Made by a program: the position numbers and the translations under genes | Shown here: positions 43,529 through 50,636 of the stretch, piece after piece | How positions within the stretch are numbered: position 1 is the stretch's first letter | How the letters are laid out: every line of letters begins with the position of its first letter | The notes under the pieces: generated by a model | Databases searched by the model: none | Seen by the model: only the letters and a program-made list of their open reading frames with translations | Told to the model about the DNA's origin: nothing | Origin: W0P28-013 sp051870755 | GTDB taxonomy: Bacteria > Bacteroidota > Bacteroidia > Bacteroidales > Paludibacteraceae | Length of the DNA: 64,000 bases | Assembly (NCBI GenBank): GCA_051870755.1 | Contig: JBJECE010000001.1 | Coordinates: 1-64,000 of the forward strand | Reading direction: 5' to 3'

Positions 43529-43774
43529 ATGGGAAACAACTACGAACAAATCTTAAAGCAGTATCCTCAAAGATTAGCAAAACAGATTGAGAATTCAGAT
43601 GATTTTCAACAGGCATTGGTGTTTGCTTCCGAAAAGGTTAAAAAAGAGAACGACCCTTCTATTAAAGGTTTAAAAATCTCATGTGTTGAGATTACAATTT
43701 CATTCTCTCTACAGGCGAATGTTCCGACCGCTTCAGATTTCTCAATTCATATTCCAAAAGAGAGTTATAATTGA
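43529..43774 (+). CDS. Small soluble protein of the SPFH cassette
   Basis: 81 residues, no signal peptide or membrane helix. It starts GNNYEQILKQYPQRLAKQIE and has a helical first half and a beta-rich second half (ISCVEITISFSLQANV). No motif recognised. It begins 4 nt after the previous gene and ends 2 nt before the zinc-ribbon gene. The start at 43529 is chosen because an earlier start would lie inside the previous gene. Confidence 0.55.
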   Translation: MGNNYEQILKQYPQRLAKQIENSDDFQQALVFASEKVKKENDPSIKGLKISCVEITISFSLQANVPTASDFSIHIPKESYN

Positions 43775-43776
43775 AA

Positions 43777-44388
43777 ATGACCTGTCCTAATTGTGGAGCG
43801 GAATTAGAACAACATGCCTTTGCGCATGTTTGTGCTTTTTGTGGTTATATATCTGCAAAGAATATGCCAACCACATCCGATAGTGCACAGGTCTACGAGA
43901 CCTTAAAATACTATGAATATATTAAGAAGAATATTCAATATTTAAAGTCTCACCCCGAATTTGTTTCTATAAAAGAGGATGGTACATCTTACGAGATTCA
44001 ATGTTCCAAAGCATTTCACCCGCTAGATGGTCAATATCAATTATACCGTGATCTCGAATTTAGATGGAAGGCTATTGTCAATAAAGAAGTTATTCGGTTA
44101 ATATTGCTATCTAAAGGAATAAAGTCCTGTAATGGGCGCATAATAGCAATATTAGATGGGGAGATCAATATTATGCTCCAAGAAACAAGTGGAAATATGG
44201 ATTTTGATGAGTATATTGTACCATATAATGACTTCGAAGCTATTTGTAATTCACCTACTGTGACATTTGCTTTTAATGAGCAATTAAAATATGATGAATT
44301 TCGGATATATACTCACCGCTTCTATAATTTTGTATTTGATAGAACAAAATATCTATACGCTATTAATCAACATTTATTAACAGATTAA
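43777..44388 (+). CDS. Zinc-ribbon protein of the SPFH cassette
   Basis: 203 residues. An N-terminal zinc ribbon is clear: CPNCG at residues 3-7 and CAFCG about 15 residues later. The remaining 170 residues are soluble and have no motif I recognise (CNGRIIAILDGEINIMLQET). Zinc-ribbon proteins often accompany SPFH/YdjI proteins. A TTG two codons earlier could also start translation. The neighbouring genes are 2 and 13 nt away. Confidence 0.7.
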   Translation: MTCPNCGAELEQHAFAHVCAFCGYISAKNMPTTSDSAQVYETLKYYEYIKKNIQYLKSHPEFVSIKEDGTSYEIQCSKAFHPLDGQYQLYRDLEFRWKAIVNKEVIRLILLSKGIKSCNGRIIAILDGEINIMLQETSGNMDFDEYIVPYNDFEAICNSPTVTFAFNEQLKYDEFRIYTHRFYNFVFDRTKYLYAINQHLLTD

Positions 44389-44401
44389 AATATTTACAAT
44401 T

Positions 44402-45136
44402 ATGAGTAAGTTCATTGAAAAGAGAGTGGATAAGTTCAGCAACAAAACAGAACTTGTAACCCAAGAAGTATTTCTTTGTAATGGCATTCATGCGTCGTTT
44501 CGGTATTGGTCAGTTCCGGAGGCAGAAGCATTTTTACTGGATGTTCATTATGCTGGCTCAGAATGGATGTATTTGAGTGGAGGATATATTGTCATTCGGA
44601 TTAATGATGCCAAGAATATCAACATAAAACCATCGGGAGAAGACTCTGACGTAGACTCCTATGATGGTAACGTCACTTGTAGTGAAGATGTCTACTACGA
44701 AGTTAAGAAAGAGGATTTTATAGATATTTGCAAGGCGACCTCAATAGAGATTAAACTCTCTGGCTCTCGATCATTTGTAACCGTTAGCGCTGAGAAATTA
44801 CAAGCGATGGCAAGGGTCTTGTATGATAATTTATACGAACCTATTTTTGATGCTACTAAAGCATTGGAAGAACAGGCAAGTAAAAGGAATACTATTCTAT
44901 CTTGGTTATTTGCATTGCCAGCCTCAATTGCTGGGGGCTTTTTTGCCGGTGAATTGCTGTGGGATTTGTGGCATAGGCCTTTCAACGTTTTCATCGCGGA
45001 TGGAAGGTGGTGGGAGGGAATTCCGCCCATATTATTCTGTGTCGTAAATTATTTTCTTCCGTACTCCAGGAAAATGAAATGGATTACATATGCGCTTTTT
45101 GTAATCATATTTATATGCATAGCGTGCATAGAATGA
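44402..45136 (+). CDS. Membrane-anchored protein of the SPFH cassette
   Basis: 244 residues. Residues 1-150 are soluble and beta-rich (YLSGGYIVIRINDAKNINIK). A linker helix (LYEPIFDATKALEEQASKRN) precedes three C-terminal hydrophobic segments (WLFALPASIAGGFFAGELLW, then IPPILFCVVNYFL and ITYALFVIIFICIACIE). No known family. It is the last gene of the five; 350 bp of non-coding sequence, including repeat copy B, follow before the next structured RNA. Confidence 0.6.
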   Translation: MSKFIEKRVDKFSNKTELVTQEVFLCNGIHASFRYWSVPEAEAFLLDVHYAGSEWMYLSGGYIVIRINDAKNINIKPSGEDSDVDSYDGNVTCSEDVYYEVKKEDFIDICKATSIEIKLSGSRSFVTVSAEKLQAMARVLYDNLYEPIFDATKALEEQASKRNTILSWLFALPASIAGGFFAGELLWDLWHRPFNVFIADGRWWEGIPPILFCVVNYFLPYSRKMKWITYALFVIIFICIACIE

Positions 45137-45297
45137 ATAATAGTAATTCCATTACAATCGGAGTAACCCGAAAAACCATAAGTGAGTAGGGACCAGCCTG
45201 CAGATTGCAAGCGCACGAGTCGCTGTAGCCACTGGCACCTACCATTAGAAATGAGGAGCAAGGAATTTTCCCTTGCTCTGCATTGTTTTATAAATCC

Positions 45298-45337
45298 CCC
45301 TGCCTACCGCAGGCAGGCTCTACCTTCGGTAGGCAGG
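45298..45337. repeat. Dispersed CCTGCC-type palindrome, site 3
   Basis: CCTGCCTACCGCAGGCAGG followed by CTACCTTCGGTAGGCAGG, within repeat copy B. Confidence 0.65.
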
Positions 45338-45448
45338 GAGGGCTTGGGAGGTAGAAAAGTACCGCAAACTACAAAATTTAATAACCATAAACTTTAACTC
45401 ATCTAACTTTTTGGGACTTTTTTGTTGTCGTTTTTTCGTCCGTTTTGC

Positions 45449-45480
45449 TTGATAGTTCAAAAACTTTGTTGTAACTTTGC
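45449..45480 (+). promoter_or_regulatory. Promoter of structured RNA copy B
   Basis: TTG (45449-45451), a 20-bp spacer and TAACTTTGC (45472-45480), identical to copy A. Confidence 0.75.
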
Positions 45481-45486
45481 TGCGAA

Positions 45487-45767
45487 TCTACGCCGAGGGG
45501 CAATCTGTCGCTCATAGTAAGGTAGGTTCGGACATATTGGATAGCGTTTATTGACGCTTTGTTTTGAGCAGATCGGAACTTCGCAACTTTCGTAACAACA
45601 GTTCAAAAATCAAAGTAAGCAATAGATGCCTATGGGTATGATGCCATGCTGCCAACATGTTTGGCTGGTTTCATATCGGCGTAGGTTTCTTGTTGTTTTA
45701 TTTGAACTGTTAGGCAATGCGAAGGCCTCGATTTGCGAATAAGCAACTTGAGGTCTGCGCTTTTTTT
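45487..45767 (+). ncRNA. Structured RNA copy B (about 281 nt), candidate leader/attenuator
   Basis: Same elements as copy A: CTACGCCGA (45488-45496) with TCGGCGTAG (45676-45684), crossing ACAGTTCAAA (45598-45607) with TTTGAACTGT (45701-45710). The segment 45561-45597 differs most from copy A, whereas both helices are unchanged. The next gene starts 31 nt after the T-tract with no room for an ordinary promoter, so read-through is likely to control it. Confidence 0.7.
45724..45767 (+). terminator. Terminator of structured RNA copy B
   Basis: GGCCTCGA (45724-45731) pairs with TTGAGGTC (45748-45755) using two G-U pairs, then TGCGC and seven T. Confidence 0.75.
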
Positions 45768-45798
45768 ATGCCTTTTTATGGAGAGAATTTATGGAATT

Positions 45799-46491
45799 AT
45801 GAAAGCTATCTCGTTTTGTTTTGTTGGGCGGCATCGTATACGATTGTTGTGTGTGTTGGCATTGCTATTGACAACCTCTTTTGCTTGTGCCGGCGGTGTG
45901 CCTGTACCATTGTTAATTGATGATTTGAGGCCGGTACAGGTCGATTCGTTGGAAAGGGCTCGTCATAAGGAACGTATGGATAGGTTGAAGGCGGATCTGC
46001 AAAACATGCATACATCTCAATCAAGGGGTTTGTCAAATCCTAAGAATAGATCTGTCATGAGGCTTGTAACCCTGTTGATGATTTTGCTGAACTGGTTGAT
46101 TGTTAAAATGGCAAAATACAAAAACGAGGTCGTGGAAACCAACGGAGAACGTTCGTCGGAGCATGAGCTGCCGGAACAGAAACCTATTGCCGATGTCGCT
46201 GATTTGGGGATGCGTTCGAAAATGATTTTGAGAATGTTGCTTTTGGCGGTAGTGTGGGTAATCGGGGTGGCGTTGTTGGTTGTGTGCAGCACCGAGTTGG
46301 CTACTTGTTTGAATATCTGGCAACCGATGATAGAGCAGGGTTTTGACCCAAAATTGCTGCTGAAAGATTTGATATTGAATTGTTTGGGAGTGTTTGCGGG
46401 AGTGGTCTTGCAACTTGTCGGTGTATGGTATTTTTTTAGGATACGGACGCTGCTTCGGCAAATAAATGCCGAATCTGATGATGGTTATTAA
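45799..46491 (+). CDS. Hypothetical membrane protein between RNA copy B and HTH gene 3
   Basis: 230 residues. A signal-type N-terminus ends near TTSFACAGG. A charged, probably coiled-coil region follows (VDSLERARHKERMDRLKADL), then three membrane segments (VTLLMILLNWLIVKMAKY, MILRMLLLAVVWVIGVALLV, LNCLGVFAGVVLQLVGVWYF). An earlier in-frame start lies inside the terminator hairpin and is rejected. The gene depends on read-through from the structured RNA and ends 18 nt before the HTH gene, so the two form an operon. Function unknown. Confidence 0.65.
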   Translation: MKAISFCFVGRHRIRLLCVLALLLTTSFACAGGVPVPLLIDDLRPVQVDSLERARHKERMDRLKADLQNMHTSQSRGLSNPKNRSVMRLVTLLMILLNWLIVKMAKYKNEVVETNGERSSEHELPEQKPIADVADLGMRSKMILRMLLLAVVWVIGVALLVVCSTELATCLNIWQPMIEQGFDPKLLLKDLILNCLGVFAGVVLQLVGVWYFFRIRTLLRQINAESDDGY

Positions 46492-46509
46492 ATTGATTTA
46501 TAGGTTGTT

Positions 46510-46788
46510 ATGAAAGAATATAATAGACAAATTCATATCGGGCATGCAATAAAAGCGGAATTGCAGCGTCAAGAACGTACAGTGTCATGGTTTGCCCGCC
46601 AGATTCCTACTGTCCGTCCGAATGTTTATGACATTTTTCGCCGTGAAAATATTGATGTGCAGTTGCTGATTCGTATTTCCGTCGTATTGAATCATGATTT
46701 TCTGAAAGACATCAGCGACCATATATTGGACACTAAACGCGCAGATGCGCAAGCCCCACAAAATAATCTGTGTGATACGGAAATATAA
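46510..46788 (+). CDS. Small HTH DNA-binding protein, copy 3
   Basis: 92 residues. IHIGHAIKAELQRQERTVSW, then FARQIPTVRPNVYDIFRREN and IDVQLLIRISVVLNHDFLKD give the same XRE-like HTH as the copies at 14058 and 41657, with a 25-residue polar tail. It follows the membrane protein gene by 18 nt. A TGACA dyad and a promoter for the next lipoprotein gene lie just downstream, so this protein may regulate that promoter (inference). Confidence 0.78.
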   Translation: MKEYNRQIHIGHAIKAELQRQERTVSWFARQIPTVRPNVYDIFRRENIDVQLLIRISVVLNHDFLKDISDHILDTKRADAQAPQNNLCDTEI

Positions 46789-46816
46789 CTTGCTCTTAAA
46801 TGTGTATCAAATTTTA

Positions 46817-46884
46817 TGACACATTTGTCAGCAATGTTAAGACATTTGTTGATTGGGTGAACCTCCATTAAGTGTTACCTTTGC
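46817..46884 (+). promoter_or_regulatory. Dyad and promoter for the VWA lipoprotein gene
   Basis: The near-palindrome TGACACATTTGTCA (46817-46830) precedes TTG (46853-46855), a 20-bp spacer and TACCTTTGC (46876-46884). The dyad resembles half of the 34-bp palindrome after HTH gene 2 and is in a similar place relative to an HTH gene. Confidence 0.55.
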
Positions 46885-46944
46885 GCTTGATTTTTAATTT
46901 AATTCGAACCGATGACCAACGGGATATAAGGGTCGAAAAATAAG

Positions 46945-48537
46945 ATGAAGAAACTTACATTGGGATTTTTAGGGATTATCCTTATGGGACTTGTTGCTTG
47001 TGAACCGGAACCTGAACCGGAACCTGAACAACATCGAACAGAACAGCATACTGAAACCGGTATGTATTTGGGGATTACTACATTCAACGATGATATTCAT
47101 TATTATTATGATGGAAATAATAATTGGGATTGGGATGACAGTTATGGTTATTATTGGGCTCATTATGGTATGTTGGATCAATGGACAATAAATTGTTATG
47201 TAGAATTTATTAACAATTCTGCCACGGCAAAAGCAACTCTATTATATTATGCGGTGGATACGACTCTGTCTTATCTTGAGCAATGTAAATTTCCCGATGA
47301 TGTAGGAAACGTATCTGTCATAACATTTACCGACGGCTTGGATATGGGTTCGCATGGAAAGACCGATGCTTATGGCGATGATAATGAGACGTATTTGGCA
47401 ACACTGAATAGTAAAATAAAGAATATAAGAGTAAATGGACTTCCTATTAATGCCTATACGATTGGTGTACGTGGAAATGATGTTTATGATATAGATCAAT
47501 TCCAAAAAAATCTGCGTTCTCTTGCAAGTAGTGACGAAAATGTTGTGGAAGTGTCCAATATCGATGAGGTTAATGCGAAATTCAAAGCATTGGCGGAGTC
47601 GCTTTATAAAAAACACGAGAGCCGTTCGTTACGGATAAAGATACCGCAACCTCAAAAAAACGAATACCAACGTTTTACGTTCGATCTTAATTCGACCTCT
47701 AAAGATGCTGATCAGTCTACATGCTATTTGGAAGGTGTGTATGCCGACAAACAACTGCAGGACATAAAGTACGTCGGCTGTGCTAGTAGTTCCGGCGTGT
47801 CGGTACAGGCGATTCCTGATGAAGACAACAAAGTGTATGTTGTATTCCAATTTGAAAATTTCGGGGATACTGCAGGCAATGCCATTTCAACAGTTAATAT
47901 GCGGCATTGGTATATGGCTCAAGGGCAAACTGCTTGGAGCCCGAACACCGAATTTACACCGGCAGAAGATGCCATACCCATAGTAGAACAGAAAAGTGCG
48001 GTGGTAACGCTTATTCTTGATTGCTCATCTTCGTTGGGTGAAGATTTTGCTAAGATACAAGAAGCAGCATGTAATTTTATACGAACATTGGCAGGAGGAA
48101 TTTCTAATGGGGATGATAATGGGAACAATAATGGAAACGATAATCCTGTATTAACTTCGCAAATACGCTTCTGTAAACAATACGCATATACATATTGGCC
48201 TACGCTGGGATGTGCCGATGCAAATAATAATATAGTGGCTTATCATGAGTTTGGTGCAGCGTCAGGAACTTCTCCGTATTATGATATTGCCGCAGGGAAA
48301 TATCGACCATGTGGGTATTACTATAACGAGGAAGATGCAGATTCTGGTTATTGGGTTTTGGTAGACAACGAATACTCTACTTTTGAAGCCGGTAAAAAAT
48401 ATACATTTACGCTAACGGATGATGGAGAATATATGGATGGCTATATCACTTTGGATGGTAGTATGAATGCACCCGCTCAAATCGTCAAGCAATGGAAAAC
48501 TCCTAAAAGTTCAATGACTAAATGGTCTAAACACTAA
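46945..48537 (+). CDS. Lipoprotein with VWA-like domains and Glu-Pro repeat
   Basis: 530 residues. The signal peptide ends in lipobox GLVAC (Cys near 19), followed by an EPEPEPEPEQ spacer encoded by 6-bp repeats. Residues about 85-220 look like a degenerate VWA domain (LLYYAVDTTLSYL, VSVITFTDGLDMGSHG). A beta-rich region follows, then a second VWA start with an intact MIDAS-like DCSSS near residue 357 (VVTLILDCSSSLGEDFAKIQ). The C-terminus is a separate domain (YEFGAASG-like text here HEFGAASGTSPYYDIAAGKY). Probably a surface binding protein. It belongs to the AT-rich accessory block. Confidence 0.72.
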   Translation: MKKLTLGFLGIILMGLVACEPEPEPEPEQHRTEQHTETGMYLGITTFNDDIHYYYDGNNNWDWDDSYGYYWAHYGMLDQWTINCYVEFINNSATAKATLLYYAVDTTLSYLEQCKFPDDVGNVSVITFTDGLDMGSHGKTDAYGDDNETYLATLNSKIKNIRVNGLPINAYTIGVRGNDVYDIDQFQKNLRSLASSDENVVEVSNIDEVNAKFKALAESLYKKHESRSLRIKIPQPQKNEYQRFTFDLNSTSKDADQSTCYLEGVYADKQLQDIKYVGCASSSGVSVQAIPDEDNKVYVVFQFENFGDTAGNAISTVNMRHWYMAQGQTAWSPNTEFTPAEDAIPIVEQKSAVVTLILDCSSSLGEDFAKIQEAACNFIRTLAGGISNGDDNGNNNGNDNPVLTSQIRFCKQYAYTYWPTLGCADANNNIVAYHEFGAASGTSPYYDIAAGKYRPCGYYYNEEDADSGYWVLVDNEYSTFEAGKKYTFTLTDDGEYMDGYITLDGSMNAPAQIVKQWKTPKSSMTKWSKH

Positions 48538-48580
48538 TAAATCAATATTTTGTGTACTTGCGCCAATAGTTGAATGATAG

Positions 48581-48604
48581 TAGGGACGAAAAAATTCGTC
48601 CCTA
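48581..48604 (+). terminator. Terminator after the VWA lipoprotein gene
   Basis: TAGGGACGAA and TTCGTCCCTA form a perfect 10-bp stem around AAAA, followed by a T-rich run. A partial copy of the same arm (TAGGGACGCACC) occurs at about 48715. The 285 bp from 48538 to 48822 hold no gene. Confidence 0.75.
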
Positions 48605-48632
48605 TGTTTTTGGAGTATTTATCCCTAAATCC

Positions 48633-48669
48633 GCCTGCCGGTAGGCAGGGGAAATGTCGCGCAGCGACA
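48633..48669. repeat. Dispersed CCTGCC-type palindrome, site 4, with second hairpin
   Basis: CGCCTGCCGGTAGGCAGGGG (48633-48650 core) is followed by TGTCGCGCAGCGACA (48655-48669), a short hairpin. A similar GC-rich tail follows site 1 near 18797. Confidence 0.6.
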
Positions 48670-48822
48670 AAGGGTTAAAAATAGTTGCAGAGTTTAAGGT
48701 TTAAGAGTTTAATGTAGGGACGCACCACATCCTATGAAACAACGCAAGCACAAAAAATGAAAGACACAACTCAACGCTCGTGCAAAGAAATGAACGAGCC
48801 ATTGTGGTCAAGGCTTGAGCGG

Positions 48823-49365
48823 TTATGCTATCAGCATGCCTTGACGAATGTTGTCGGCACAAGCACGACCACGCAGATTGGTGACCAATGTCAGCGCAAA
48901 ATCGAGCGCAAAAGCCGGTCCCTTGGCTGTAACAATGTGATGCGATTGTACCACACCTTCGGGCAAAACCGTTGCGCCGTGCAAATGTTCTTCGAATCCG
49001 GGATAACAGGTGGCACATTCACCTTCGAGGATGCCTAACTGACCCAATACAAACGGCGCTGCACAAATGGCCGCCAGCGGTTGTCGTTGGCTGTGATGCG
49101 CTTGCAGCAAATTGGCAAGTTGTCGGCTTTCGGACAAATGTTGTGCCCCCTGCATACCACCGGGCAAAATCAGATAGCCGTCTGCTGTGGAATGCACATC
49201 GGCCAAAAGTCGGTCGCACACCACCGTTACACCATGCGCACCGCATACCTGCAAGTCGGCATTCAACGACACCATCTCGACCGGCAACTCGGCACGACGC
49301 AACACGTCAACCACGGTCAATGCCTCAATTTCTTCGAATCCGTCGGCAAAAAACAGATAGTTCAT
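48823..49365 (-). CDS. DJ-1/PfpI family protein (YajL-like)
   Basis: 180 residues. ADGFEEIEALTVVDVLRRA provides the conserved glutamate, and AAICAAPFVLG at about 98-108 holds the nucleophile-elbow cysteine (C101). YLILPGGMQGAQHL and VTAKGPAFALDFALTLV complete the family pattern. DJ-1/YajL proteins act in oxidative or carbonyl stress. The start MNYLFF lies 7 nt after the TonB-like gene stop, so it is probably the last gene of that operon. Longer in-frame starts would overlap the TonB-like gene. Confidence 0.9.
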   Translation of the reverse strand: MNYLFFADGFEEIEALTVVDVLRRAELPVEMVSLNADLQVCGAHGVTVVCDRLLADVHSTADGYLILPGGMQGAQHLSESRQLANLLQAHHSQRQPLAAICAAPFVLGQLGILEGECATCYPGFEEHLHGATVLPEGVVQSHHIVTAKGPAFALDFALTLVTNLRGRACADNIRQGMLIA

Positions 49366-49372
49366 ATTATGA

Positions 49373-50203
49373 TTAGTATTTTTGGAAATTAAATGTGATG
49401 AAACCTTCTTGGATATTTGCTTTTCCTGCACTAAATTTTGCTTTTTTTGCCACTGCGATACACTTGTCCCGCAAATCTTGTTTCCCGATATTTGTTTCAT
49501 GATCAATGTCAGCATAAATGTCAGCATTCATTACATTGCCATTTTTATCAACCAGAATTCTTACAACGATGCGACCTTCTGGATCTTTACTTGTATCATA
49601 ATCTGGTTTAGGCAGTTCTCCCTGCAACGTGCGACCTTTCAGCGACCAACCGTGGCCGTTGGATGTGCCGCTGCCGACAGGATTTCCCTGCATCGTTTCG
49701 CCCGTAGTGGTGCCGCTGCCTTGGTTGGGTTTTTGTCCAAAGGCACTTGCCAAGGCTTTGGCTTTGTCGGCTTTGGCTTGTTGTTCGGCGGCTTTCTTGG
49801 CTTTTTCGGCAGCGATGCGGGCTTCTTCAGCGGCCTTACGTTCGCGTTCTTGCTGTTCGGCCAGCAGGCGTGCCTGTTCTTGCTCTTTGCGACGTTTTTC
49901 GGCTTGTGCCAATGCCACCGATTCGTCCTCTTGCGTCATCAGCGGCTGGTCGATTTGCGGCGTGGATGCCGGTGCAGTGGGCTGTTGCGCTGCAGCGGCG
50001 GGCGACGTTTCTTCGGGCTGCGCTTCTGTCTCTTCGGGTACGCTTTGCCCGTCGTCCACATCGCCGTAACTGACCACCATCAGGCCGTCGTCGATGGGGT
50101 CGCGCGAGGCCGACATGCCGCAAAACAGCAGTATCAGCAACACCATGCCACAGACCACGATTGTGCCTATCGACGCATATATGTCTGATTTTCTTTTCTT
50201 CAT
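49373..50203 (-). CDS. TonB-like energy transducer (TolA/TonB type)
   Basis: 276 residues. One N-terminal membrane helix (ASIGTIVVCGMVLLILLFCG), an acidic Pro/Ala/Gln segment, a long Ala/Glu/Lys coiled coil (about 95-155) and a glycine-rich linker span the periplasm. The C-terminal domain (EGRIVVRILVDKNGNVMNAD, then KFSAGKANIQEGFITFNF) is TonB-like. The layout is nearer to TolA in its coiled coil and to TonB in its end. It follows ExbD by 1 nt and completes an ExbB-ExbD-TonB system driven by the proton gradient. Confidence 0.88.
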   Translation of the reverse strand: MKKRKSDIYASIGTIVVCGMVLLILLFCGMSASRDPIDDGLMVVSYGDVDDGQSVPEETEAQPEETSPAAAAQQPTAPASTPQIDQPLMTQEDESVALAQAEKRRKEQEQARLLAEQQERERKAAEEARIAAEKAKKAAEQQAKADKAKALASAFGQKPNQGSGTTTGETMQGNPVGSGTSNGHGWSLKGRTLQGELPKPDYDTSKDPEGRIVVRILVDKNGNVMNADIYADIDHETNIGKQDLRDKCIAVAKKAKFSAGKANIQEGFITFNFQKY

Positions 50204-50204
50204 G

Positions 50205-50618
50205 TTATCTTTCCATGACTTTGGTTGCAATGACCAATTTTAGTTTATTCTGATTGGCAATGTCAAGCACTTTTACGATCTCGCCGTATGGCACGGCTTC
50301 GTCGGCATGCAACGCTACATAGAGCGTAGAATCTTGTGCCGCCAACTGTTGCAACATCGGTTCGATGCGCTCGAAATCGACATATTGCGGTGCTTCGCCG
50401 CCATCGGCAATGCTGTAGTCGCCCGTGGCGCTGATGCCTACTTTGACGAGATGCGCTTTGGTGGCGGTTTTGGCTTTGCTTTGCGGCAAATTGACTTTCA
50501 TGTCGTTTGGCGCCGACATGGTCGATGCTATCATAAAAAACAGCAGCAACAAGAAGATGATGTCCGTCATCGACGACATGCTGAACGTGGCTTCTGTTTT
50601 GGAACGTTTTTTGAGCAT
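50205..50618 (-). CDS. ExbD/TolR family protein
   Basis: 137 residues: a short cytoplasmic start, one membrane helix containing the essential aspartate (D19 in SSMTDIIFLLLLFFMIAST), and a periplasmic domain ending VLDIANQNKLKLVIATKV. It forms the proton channel with the ExbB/TolQ-type protein encoded 18 nt upstream, and is followed directly by the TonB-like gene. Confidence 0.93.
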   Translation of the reverse strand: MLKKRSKTEATFSMSSMTDIIFLLLLFFMIASTMSAPNDMKVNLPQSKAKTATKAHLVKVGISATGDYSIADGGEAPQYVDFERIEPMLQQLAAQDSTLYVALHADEAVPYGEIVKVLDIANQNKLKLVIATKVMER

Positions 50619-50636
50619 AACGGTCTGTTTGAAACG

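Larger units (their letters stand above)
45252..45772 (+). repeat. Long direct repeat, copy B (about 520 bp)
   Basis: Second copy of the repeat at 41027-41569, with the same order of hairpin, palindrome, promoter, structured RNA and terminator. It is about 22 bp shorter through a small deletion near 45338. The RNA regions of both copies have the same length. Confidence 0.9.

Noticed and set aside
41027..45772. Insertion sequence or MITE pair
   Set aside because: The long repeats lack terminal inverted repeats and there is no transposase; their ends are a hairpin and a terminator rather than symmetric ends.
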